Below, piece by piece: positions 54,472 through 61,938 of a DNA stretch of 64,000 bases; positions within the stretch are counted from its first letter, which is position 1; every line of letters begins with the position of its first letter. Source of the DNA: JANQPA01 sp964628385 (GTDB lineage Bacteria > Bacteroidota > Bacteroidia > Chitinophagales > Saprospiraceae); assembly GCA_964628385.1 (NCBI GenBank), contig CAZVOD010000009.1, positions 31,901-95,900 of the forward strand, in the 5' to 3' direction. Both the position numbers and the translations under genes were made by a program. Below the pieces are notes generated by a model that made no database searches, was not told the origin of the DNA, and was given only the letters and a program-made list of their open reading frames with translations.

Positions 54472-55773
54472 TTACTTTAAAAGAATTTCAAAATAAGTCC
54501 AACCATCTGGCTTTGTAGCTAGTGAAAATGAAAAGCTGTGGTTGTATAAAATTTCTCTGGCCAGGGTCAGTCCAATACCCTGGCCCTCTTTTTTGGTACT
54601 GAAAAACGGTGTAAACAGCTTTGTAGTGTTGCCTTCAGAAATAGGCTTCCCATTATTTTTTATTGTGATTTTTTTAGGGAAAACATCAAGGCTAACAGCT
54701 ATTTTACCATCCTTTTCAATTGCCTCAATTGCATTTCTGAGTACATTCAATAGCACCTGCTCCATCTGATAACTGTCAATAAAATGATAAACTTTGGTAT
54801 CAGGAAGTTTTAGCAATAAATCAATATTGCGCCGCTGAGCCTCTAGCTCCATAAATTTACCCATTGACTCCAATAAGCTATTTATATTTTTTTGCTCCTT
54901 ATGAGGTTCAGGCATTCTGACTATCTCAGCAAAATTTTTCATAAATATATTCAACCGCTGATTGCGCTGCCGAGCTACGTTAATTGCGCTCAGAAAGTCT
55001 GTCTGATCCTCTGGTTGTAGTTGTTTTCCATAAAATAAAAACGACTCTAGAATGGTATTAATAGGCCCGATAGAATTATTGACCTCATGAGCCATCATCC
55101 GGATGACTTTCCCGTAGGCCTGCTTTTCTGTCTTTAGAATCTCTTCGGTGAGTTCTTCTATCATCAAGAATTGTCGGCTAAAACCTCGGTCCAGAAATTC
55201 TGACTTCTGGCATTTGTAGGATTGCATGCCGTTGATAGTGATCACCTGGGAGCTGTTTACCGGAACGGCTACTCCCTGCCTGGCAATAGGATGATCCACG
55301 TTTTTTAATGGCTTACCCTGCAATATTTCTTTATCCATCCTGAACATCTGCAAAGCTCTGGGATTTATTGATTCTATCTTGCCATCAAAATCCAGGATTA
55401 ATATTCCGATAGGTGATTGCTTGATAATGTTATCCAAAAAATAGTGTTGCTCTCTCTGCTGCCGCCGTTCTCTTCTTAGCTCATCAATCATTTTATTATA
55501 CACCTCTATCAATTGATCCATTTCAAACTTTCCCGTCTTGATGAATTTAATATTGAAATCTTTATCCTTAATTGCTTCTGCACCCGTTAAAAGCATCTGT
55601 AATGGCCTCACCAATGCCTGATACAAGCGAATAGAAAAACCCAAGGAAGTCAATACCACTACTTCCGAGGCAATAAAGAAAATCTTATTTTCTTCAAATA
55701 TCAAAAAAGATAACACCAGTGTAGTCAAGTGCAATAATACGATCAGGATGATGTATTGGATTCTTATCTTCAT
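54472..55773 (-). CDS. NtrY-like sensor histidine kinase
   Basis: The 433-residue product has two closely spaced N-terminal membrane segments (about 6-25 and 31-48) with almost no periplasmic loop. A HAMP-like linker (50-105), a PAS domain (112-170, SPIGILILDFDGKIESINPRAL) and a DHp helix with H229 in MMAHEVNNSIGPI follow. The HATPase domain has N-box LNVLRNAIEAIE and G-box GQGIGLTLAREIL. The tiny loop suggests it senses membrane state rather than an external ligand. It follows the NtrC-type regulator by 123 bp on the same strand and probably phosphorylates it. Confidence 0.92.
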   Translation of the reverse strand: MKIRIQYIILIVLLHLTTLVLSFLIFEENKIFFIASEVVVLTSLGFSIRLYQALVRPLQMLLTGAEAIKDKDFNIKFIKTGKFEMDQLIEVYNKMIDELRRERRQQREQHYFLDNIIKQSPIGILILDFDGKIESINPRALQMFRMDKEILQGKPLKNVDHPIARQGVAVPVNSSQVITINGMQSYKCQKSEFLDRGFSRQFLMIEELTEEILKTEKQAYGKVIRMMAHEVNNSIGPINTILESFLFYGKQLQPEDQTDFLSAINVARQRNQRLNIFMKNFAEIVRMPEPHKEQKNINSLLESMGKFMELEAQRRNIDLLLKLPDTKVYHFIDSYQMEQVLLNVLRNAIEAIEKDGKIAVSLDVFPKKITIKNNGKPISEGNTTKLFTPFFSTKKEGQGIGLTLAREILYNHSFSFSLATKPDGWTYFEILLK

Positions 55774-55896
55774 AGTAGATCAAATCAATTAGAATAGAAG
55801 GACAAAGGTAGAAAGTATAATGACACCAGTCTCGTAAAATATTTTTTTAGGCTTGCATCTGTAGCTCCTTTATACCTGTAAAATCCAAATACGCTT

Positions 55897-57276
55897 TTAG
55901 TCGTGCTGTATTCCGTATTTCTCCAACCTACGATATAAAGAACTACGTGTTAATCCCAGCGCTTTGGCTACTTTTGATACATTATTTTGATGAAAGCCCA
56001 TCGCTTTTTCGATCATGCGGATCTCCATCTCTTCCAGTGTCATAATACCGACATCGGGTAGATTACCGGCTTTAGTGGCTGGTCCTTTATCCAGATTAGC
56101 TTTAAAATCCCGAATTTTTAATACCGCTTCTGTAGCCAGGAGTACAGAACGTTCTACAACATTTTTAAGCTGCCGGATATTACCGGGAAAGGGATAGGAT
56201 TTTAACCAGCGGATCGCTGCGGGATCAACCCTCAGATCGGGTTTGTCATAATAAACTTTTAGGTTGTCTATATAAAATTGTACCAATCGGGGGATATCCT
56301 CTGGGCGTTCTCGCAGCGCAGGCAGCTGCACGGTGATCAGGTTAATTCGATAGAAGAGGTCTTCCCTGAATTTTCCCTCACTTACCAATTCCTCCAAATT
56401 GCGGTTAGTAGCGCAGATAACACGTACATTTACGCGTTTGGTTTGGCTGCTGCCCAATACTTCAAAAGTTTGATCTTGCAGTACCCTCAGCAGTTTGACC
56501 TGATTGGCCCAGTCCAGGTCACCGATTTCATCCAGGAAAATGGTTCCGTTGTTGGCCAGTTCAAAGCGACCTACCCGATCAAAGCGAGCATCAGTAAACG
56601 CCCCTTTTTTATGGCCAAAGAGCTCACTTTCGAATAGCGTTTCCGGGATACCTCCCAAATTAACTTTGACGAATGCTTTATCTTTTCTCTTACTATTTTG
56701 GTGCAGGGCTTCTGCGATCAGTTCTTTACCGGTACCACTTTCTCCCAGTACCAGAACAGGAGCACTGGTAGAGGCCACCTGCCCTACAGTCTCGAGGATT
56801 TTCAAAAACTGTAAGTCTTCCCCAATGATATGGCCAAAATCATATTTCTTGTCCAACCTGGCCCGGCTCAGCTGAGTAGACTTTTCTCCTTTTTTCAGGT
56901 CCAGGATATTATTGATTGATTGAAGCAACTGCTCATTATCCCAGGGTTTGCTCACAAAATCTTTAGCCCCCATTTTCATCCCTTTAACCGCGATATCTAT
57001 AGTTGCCCATCCGGTAATCAGGATAACGGAAAGTTCAGGATAGGCGGATTTCAACTTTTGAAAAAGTTGGAATCCCTCCTCTCCCGTTGTAGAAGAGGAG
57101 AAGTTCAAATCCAGTAAAGCCAAAGCTACCGGGTGCGTTGCTAGCTGATCAAGTGCTTCTTCTGGCCCGGAGGCGGTCAGGGTTTGAAACCCTTTCTGCT
57201 TTAATAACAGGGACAATGAGGTTTGCACTGCTATGTCATCATCCACAATTAAGATCATAGGTAGTCTGATTTTCAT
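55897..57276 (-). CDS. NtrC-family sigma-54-dependent response regulator
   Basis: The 459-residue product has a receiver domain with D56 in LALLDLNF, a sigma-54 AAA+ domain with Walker A GESGTGKE, the sigma-contacting loop GAFTDA (instead of GAFTGA) and GTIFLDEIGDL, then a Fis-type HTH (VSKVAKALGLTRSSLYRRLEKYG). The start ATG overlaps the stop of the upstream permease gene (ATGA), so efflux and regulator genes are translationally coupled. It probably activates a sigma-54 promoter such as the one at 61842-61857. The Gly-to-Asp change in the loop is, from memory, common in Bacteroidota and likely functional. Confidence 0.93.
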   Translation of the reverse strand: MKIRLPMILIVDDDIAVQTSLSLLLKQKGFQTLTASGPEEALDQLATHPVALALLDLNFSSSTTGEEGFQLFQKLKSAYPELSVILITGWATIDIAVKGMKMGAKDFVSKPWDNEQLLQSINNILDLKKGEKSTQLSRARLDKKYDFGHIIGEDLQFLKILETVGQVASTSAPVLVLGESGTGKELIAEALHQNSKRKDKAFVKVNLGGIPETLFESELFGHKKGAFTDARFDRVGRFELANNGTIFLDEIGDLDWANQVKLLRVLQDQTFEVLGSSQTKRVNVRVICATNRNLEELVSEGKFREDLFYRINLITVQLPALRERPEDIPRLVQFYIDNLKVYYDKPDLRVDPAAIRWLKSYPFPGNIRQLKNVVERSVLLATEAVLKIRDFKANLDKGPATKAGNLPDVGIMTLEEMEIRMIEKAMGFHQNNVSKVAKALGLTRSSLYRRLEKYGIQHD

Positions 57277-58442
57277 TCATTGTGCAAAGCAATTGCCGGT
57301 TGTAATTGAGCAGCCTGACGGCTCGGATAAATACTACAGATCAATACCAGTATGCCGATTAGCAGAATGGCAGATATTATGGCGCCCAAATATACTGAAA
57401 AAGCTATATCAAAAACCTTTAATAATGGAAGCTGTACAGCAAAGAAAACACCGAGGGATAAGCTGAGCAGCGTCAGTACAATGACTTCTCCTACAAACTG
57501 CCAGCCTATTCCTCTCTTGCTGGCTCCCATAGCTCTGCGCACACCGATTTCTTGTTTTCTCTTACTGATGTTGTACCACAGTACTCCAAACAAGCCCAAT
57601 GCTACATTAAAGATAAGAAAGCCACTAATAATGAGAAATATTATCATGGGCAACCTAGCTGCCCTCAGTTTTCTGGCTCGCATCTCATCCATATAGCTGA
57701 TGTCAAAAGACCAGCCGCTGGTGAGCCGGTTGAGGTCGGTCAACAACTTTTCTTCAAAAGCGGCACCAGTACCTGGTTTTACTTTCAGTAACAAAATGCT
57801 GTTGTAATCCGTACTATCTTCCACCTGCCCAAAGAAAGAAGGCGCTGCCGGCGTAAATTCCCCCTCGTACTTGTAATTGTTAACGACTCCCAGTATTTCC
57901 AACTGCTTGTCTCCATAATTATCGAACGTTTTACCAACAGCACTCTCTTCTCCGAAAGCTTCCCTGGCCAATTGGGAGTTGATTATAATCGCATCAGGAT
58001 TATTGATTTTATCCTCCTTTGTAAACCACCTTCCTTCTAATAACTCTATATCCATCGTTGCTTGTAGTTCGGGAGAGGCTTTGAAAGCATCAACGGAGAT
58101 AATTTTATCGCCGGATTCGAGGCCGGTCATCATCCTGGAAGTGCCATAGGGAATATTGCTTTGCGATGCAGCAAAGGATTCTACTTCCGGGTAAGTTTTT
58201 ATTAGTTGGGTAAACTGCTCGTTGGCTTCTCGCATACCATCAACATCGAACGTGGGCTGTCCCAAATTGACTACCCAGATATCTTTATAATCAAAGCCCA
58301 ATGGCTCTACATAAAAAGTGTATTTGTTGATGATAAATGTAAGCACTGCAAAAAGCACCATGAAGGAAAAGAAAATTTCAAGTATCAGGCCGAAGTTACG
58401 GCGCTTTTGGTTCCAGATCATTTTAAATAAGTGACGTATCAT
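57273..58442 (-). CDS. MacB-like ABC permease (FtsX domain), second copy
   Basis: The 389-residue product has an N-terminal transmembrane helix (about 17-38) and a MacB periplasmic core domain (about 40-260, with YGTSRMMTGLESGDK and LLEGRWFTKEDKINNPDAIIIN). A C-terminal FtsX domain has three helices (LPMIIFLIISGFLIFNVALG, VLTLLSLSLGVFFAV, ILLIGILVLICSIYP) and the motif ISKRKQEIGVRRAMGASK. It pairs with the other permease and the ATPase. ATGA overlaps link it to both neighbours. It is a mechanotransmission-type transporter, probably of drugs, peptides or lipoproteins; the substrate is unknown. Confidence 0.92.
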   Translation of the reverse strand: MIRHLFKMIWNQKRRNFGLILEIFFSFMVLFAVLTFIINKYTFYVEPLGFDYKDIWVVNLGQPTFDVDGMREANEQFTQLIKTYPEVESFAASQSNIPYGTSRMMTGLESGDKIISVDAFKASPELQATMDIELLEGRWFTKEDKINNPDAIIINSQLAREAFGEESAVGKTFDNYGDKQLEILGVVNNYKYEGEFTPAAPSFFGQVEDSTDYNSILLLKVKPGTGAAFEEKLLTDLNRLTSGWSFDISYMDEMRARKLRAARLPMIIFLIISGFLIFNVALGLFGVLWYNISKRKQEIGVRRAMGASKRGIGWQFVGEVIVLTLLSLSLGVFFAVQLPLLKVFDIAFSVYLGAIISAILLIGILVLICSIYPSRQAAQLQPAIALHNE

Positions 58443-59692
58443 TTGATTTCTCCTTTTATGGCGTTAACTACTTGCATTCTGGACATCCTCACCGCTGGAA
58501 GTACCCCAGACAGTATACCGAATAGCAGACAAAGCAGTATGGCAATTAGAAATACATTAAAATCAATCTTTAACTCTGAGTATTTTATAACATCGATAGT
58601 TTCTATGAATTGTAGTGCTCCGTAAGCAATAAGCAGGCCTATAGCTCCGCCGATCAAAGTAAGGATGATATTCTCTACAATAAACTGACGGGCGAGCGTG
58701 GAGGCCGTGGCTCCAAAAGCCTTTCTGATGCCGATTTCTGAAGCCCGCTCCATGATTCTACTCACATTGATATTGATCAGATTAAGAGTAGGCAACATGA
58801 TAAATAATAACATGCCTCCTATAACCATAGCAAAAAGAATCGCTACGGTATTTTCGTCGTCGTTTCTGGCGATCATCCTGCCGTATTGTTCTACCATTGT
58901 AACTGGTTTTGCCGATAATACAGGAAGTTGCTCCTCTGCAGGCAGTTCTATCCGGCTGATGATATCCTGAAACTCTTCTCTTATTGCCGGAATATCACTG
59001 GCTTTTTCGGCCAGGAGTACCCCTACGAAGGTTCCTCTAAATTTTTTCTTTTCGTATTCCTTTTGCATGGAAGTATTGTAAGGAACGTATACATCAGAGG
59101 CCGGAAAAGGAGGAGCTTGAGGTGCATTTTTCACTACTCCTATGACCTTATAAGACATTTCATCCAGTTGGATGGATTCTCCCAGTACGTCCTGCTGATC
59201 CCCGAAGTAAGCCTCTCTGGCAGCATTCGATATTACCGCCACATAATCATTACTTTTAATATTAGCGGCGTTGTAGGGTTTGCCCTGAAGAAACTCAAAG
59301 TCAAAAATTTCCCAAATAACTTCATCGGTAAGCTTGCGCTCCAGAGTTATTTTTTGATTGTTTAGAAAAGTATTGGATGGAGTACCGTAACTTTGAATCA
59401 TCCCTACTTTTTCGGGCGTTTCCATCTTTTTCAGATAGTGATCAATCAAATGGAAGCCTGCCGCGCTGATAGACACGCTAGATTTATCCTCACTCTGTTG
59501 CTTAACCTGATTGACATACAGCGTACGGTCTCTGAAAGGTTCGGGGTAAGATGGGTTCATAAAGTTATTCATTAATGCCACCACCACTATCAATATAGCC
59601 AGGGTAAAGCTGATACCAAACAAGCTTACGAAGGTGAAGAACTTATTTCGCCCCAAAACTTTCCAGGCTATTTTTATATAGTTCAATAACAT
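58439..59692 (-). CDS. MacB-like ABC permease (FtsX domain), first copy
   Basis: The 417-residue product has an N-terminal helix (TFVSLFGISFTLAILIVVVA) and a periplasmic core (about 45-290, DEMSYKVIGVVKNAPQAPPFPASDV in parts). An FtsX domain follows with ISRIMERASEIGIRKAFGA and three helices, ending in LSGVLPAVRMSRMQVVNAIKGE. It probably forms a heterodimer with the second permease, whose start overlaps its stop by four bases. A 36-bp gap separates it from the ATPase gene upstream. Two distinct permeases with one ATPase is a frequent layout in Bacteroidota. Confidence 0.92.
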   Translation of the reverse strand: MLLNYIKIAWKVLGRNKFFTFVSLFGISFTLAILIVVVALMNNFMNPSYPEPFRDRTLYVNQVKQQSEDKSSVSISAAGFHLIDHYLKKMETPEKVGMIQSYGTPSNTFLNNQKITLERKLTDEVIWEIFDFEFLQGKPYNAANIKSNDYVAVISNAAREAYFGDQQDVLGESIQLDEMSYKVIGVVKNAPQAPPFPASDVYVPYNTSMQKEYEKKKFRGTFVGVLLAEKASDIPAIREEFQDIISRIELPAEEQLPVLSAKPVTMVEQYGRMIARNDDENTVAILFAMVIGGMLLFIMLPTLNLININVSRIMERASEIGIRKAFGATASTLARQFIVENIILTLIGGAIGLLIAYGALQFIETIDVIKYSELKIDFNVFLIAILLCLLFGILSGVLPAVRMSRMQVVNAIKGEIK

Positions 59693-59728
59693 GCTAATTC
59701 TTTTTGAATATTAAAAAAATGCCCACCC

Positions 59729-60424
59729 TTAACCCTGAGTTGCCGCTGCTTTGGTAGTAGAGTCAACCTGCATACCATCAAATAAGCGAATCAGACGATG
59801 TGTTTTTCTGGCCATACTCTCATCGTGTGTCACCATAACCAAAGTCGTATTATCTACTTCGTTGAGCTGAAGCAAAATATCCATTACTTCATTTCCCATA
59901 ACACTATCCAGGTTACCGGTAGGCTCATCTGCAAGGATGATCCCGGGCTTCCCAACTACTGCTCTGGCAATTGCCACACGCTGCTTTTGCCCCCCTGATA
60001 GTTGTGTTGGAAAATGTTTCATACGGTTGCCCAGGCCTACTTTTTCGAGTGCTTCCTCTGCCAGTCTTCGGCGCTCCTTGTAGGTCGTCTTGCGATAGAG
60101 CAACGGCAGCTCCACATTGTCGATCACTGACAGGTCATTGATCAGGTGATAAGACTGGAAGATGAACCCTATTGTACGATTCCGGAATCTGGCCATTTCC
60201 TTATCTTTATATCGCTCAAAGGTCTGGCCATCGATAACGACGCGCCCGCTGGTTGGTACATCCAATAAGCCCATAATATTGAGCATGGTACTTTTGCCAC
60301 ATCCTGATGGCCCCATTACCGAAGCAAATTCTCCCCGCCGTATATTAATATTGATATTGTTTAAAGCGAGGGTTTCAATCGTTTTGGTTTGGTACACTTT
60401 TTCTACTTGCTCTAGCTGTATCAT
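59729..60424 (-). CDS. MacB/LolD-type ABC ATPase
   Basis: The 231-residue product has Walker A GPSGCGKST, Q-loop GFIFQSYHLI, signature LSGGQKQRVAIARA, Walker B IILADEPTGNLD and H-loop MVTHDESMA, all intact. The LDVPTSGRVVIDG and NINIRRGEFASVMG blocks mark the LolD/MacB clade. It energises the two downstream permeases at the inner membrane. It lies 146 bp after the adaptor gene, with a small inverted-repeat element in that spacer. Confidence 0.95.
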   Translation of the reverse strand: MIQLEQVEKVYQTKTIETLALNNININIRRGEFASVMGPSGCGKSTMLNIMGLLDVPTSGRVVIDGQTFERYKDKEMARFRNRTIGFIFQSYHLINDLSVIDNVELPLLYRKTTYKERRRLAEEALEKVGLGNRMKHFPTQLSGGQKQRVAIARAVVGKPGIILADEPTGNLDSVMGNEVMDILLQLNEVDNTTLVMVTHDESMARKTHRLIRLFDGMQVDSTTKAAATQG

Positions 60425-60505
60425 AATTTTTATTTCTGTTATTGGTATTTGAAAAAATTAGGCAGATGCAGTAAAATGGTCCATCTGCCTGCTATCCTTA
60501 TTATT

Positions 60506-60564
60506 GAAGTTCTTTAAGAATGTGGATTTATAGTTGAAGGCAAATGACATTTTTAAACAACTTC
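60506..60564. repeat. 59-bp inverted-repeat element (MITE-like)
   Basis: GAAGTTCTTTAAGAATG (60506-60522) is nearly the reverse complement of CATTTTTAAACAACTTC (60548-60564), with about two mismatches in 17. The left 38 bases also match the sequence at 63950 except for a few substitutions. It lies inside the efflux operon, between adaptor and ATPase genes. Confidence 0.6.
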
Positions 60565-60570
60565 ATTTAT

Positions 60571-61815
60571 TCATTTTAATAAAATACTGGCCAGGTGGTC
60601 ATAATCAGACATATCGCTGATTATGACTTTTTCTCCTGGCTCTACATTTCGGGTGATTTCGACAAGATCGAAGTTGGTCAAACCAATTTCTACTTCTCTT
60701 CTTATGGCTTCGTTGCCTTTAAGTATGTAAATGAATTGTTTTTTCCGTCCTTTAAATGCCGGGCCGTTGGCTACGGTAATGGCTTCGTTTTTGGAGGCTG
60801 TAACCACATAAATTTCTACTTTCATGTTAGGCCTAAGGCTAGAATGGTTATTATCATTGAGCTGGGCTTCAAAACGAATGGTGTTGTTCTCTACTGTAGG
60901 ACTGATATTAGAAACGGAAGCTTCTAGTTTGATGCCATTAACATCGATAATAGCGGGCATTCCGATGCTAAGCATTTCCGCATAGGCATCCGAGCATTTT
61001 CCTACGATTTTGAAACTGCGAAGGTCAGCAATCCGGGCCAGGATTTCCCCTTCATTAATCGAGGAGCCGATTTTGTCGTATACCCAGGTGAGCACACCAG
61101 CCCGCCTGGCCTGAATATTGGCTAATTGTAGCTTGCGTTCCAGTTCTTCCATATTTTGGCGCTGGATAGTCATTTGTAAGGCTTCATCTTTAATATCGGC
61201 CTGGATAGTCGCCTCGGCGTTGGTCATCTCATTGAGAATCTGAGCCCTTTCCAATTGCGCAATTTTCAGGTTTAGCTTTATCCGTTCCAGGTCTTCCTTG
61301 ACACCACCACCCATTTCGAGCAGGTCCTTCTCTGTTTCCAGCTCGGACTTTAATCGTTTGATCTTTAGCAATTTGATGGTATCTCTAACTTTGAGGTCCC
61401 TGAGGTCACCGGCCAACCTCAGTTTTAGCTTTTCCATGTTGTTTTGGCGGATAGCCAATTGGCTCTGCATCTTGGCATATTCTAGCAATGGCTGGGCTTT
61501 ATCCAACTCCATGAGTTGCTGCCCGGGAGAGAGTTGATCTCCCACACTAACCAGCACATCTTCAAGGCTGGCCCTTATCGGGCTGGTAAGTACCTGCTCA
61601 AACTCAGGTATTACTTCTCCGCTCGCCGTAAGCGTACTTTTCAGTGGTCCTTGCTCGGCAGTAGCTACCCTCAGCCGATTTTTATTGAGTGTTGGCCTCA
61701 GACTGTTTCGGAAAAGAAACACTCCAGCCACCACAGAAGCCACAATAATGGCTACAATGATGTAGGTTCGAATAGATCGGTTGCGCTGAATTTCTTTTGC
61801 TATGGGTCTGTCCAT
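60571..61815 (-). CDS. Periplasmic adaptor (MacA/HlyD-like) of the efflux operon
   Basis: The 414-residue product has an N-terminal membrane anchor (about 16-36, TYIIVAIIVASVVAGVFLF). It continues with a lipoyl half (TASGEVIPEFEQVLTSPIRA and DQLSPGQQLMELD), a long coiled coil (about 110-230), the second lipoyl half (ARRAGVLTWVYDKIGSSINEGE) and beta-barrel and membrane-proximal domains (RPNMKVEIYVVTASK). It would link the MacB-like permeases to an outer-membrane channel. No TolC gene lies in this operon, so it may borrow the one at 53006-54466 next to the operon's far end. It is the first gene after the sigma-54-like promoter. Confidence 0.92.
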   Translation of the reverse strand: MDRPIAKEIQRNRSIRTYIIVAIIVASVVAGVFLFRNSLRPTLNKNRLRVATAEQGPLKSTLTASGEVIPEFEQVLTSPIRASLEDVLVSVGDQLSPGQQLMELDKAQPLLEYAKMQSQLAIRQNNMEKLKLRLAGDLRDLKVRDTIKLLKIKRLKSELETEKDLLEMGGGVKEDLERIKLNLKIAQLERAQILNEMTNAEATIQADIKDEALQMTIQRQNMEELERKLQLANIQARRAGVLTWVYDKIGSSINEGEILARIADLRSFKIVGKCSDAYAEMLSIGMPAIIDVNGIKLEASVSNISPTVENNTIRFEAQLNDNNHSSLRPNMKVEIYVVTASKNEAITVANGPAFKGRKKQFIYILKGNEAIRREVEIGLTNFDLVEITRNVEPGEKVIISDMSDYDHLASILLK

Positions 61816-61841
61816 TGTTTGAATCTTTTTGACACTAGTAG

Positions 61842-61857
61842 TTCAATTGGCGTGCCA
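61842..61857 (-). promoter_or_regulatory. Sigma-54-like promoter of the efflux/two-component operon
   Basis: On the minus strand TGGCACG-CCAA-TTGAA matches the -24/-12 consensus TGGCACG-N4-TTGCW except for C to A at -12. Predicted transcription starts near 61831, leaving a short leader before the adaptor start at 61815. The operon encodes an NtrC-type activator, which makes the match meaningful. Confidence 0.65.
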
Positions 61858-61910
61858 AAATACAAGTGACTCAAAAACAAAGACTTACAAAGAACACTGC
61901 GCTTAAAAAG

Positions 61911-61935
61911 TGTCCGAAAACGGACAGGTTGTCCG
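61911..61935. promoter_or_regulatory. Candidate enhancer sites for the NtrC-type regulator
   Basis: TGTCCG (61911-61916) and CGGACA (61921-61926) form an inverted repeat, and another TGTCCG follows at 61930-61935. They lie about 80-105 bp upstream of the predicted sigma-54 start, the usual distance for an activator of this class. Confidence 0.55.
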
Positions 61936-61938
61936 ATA

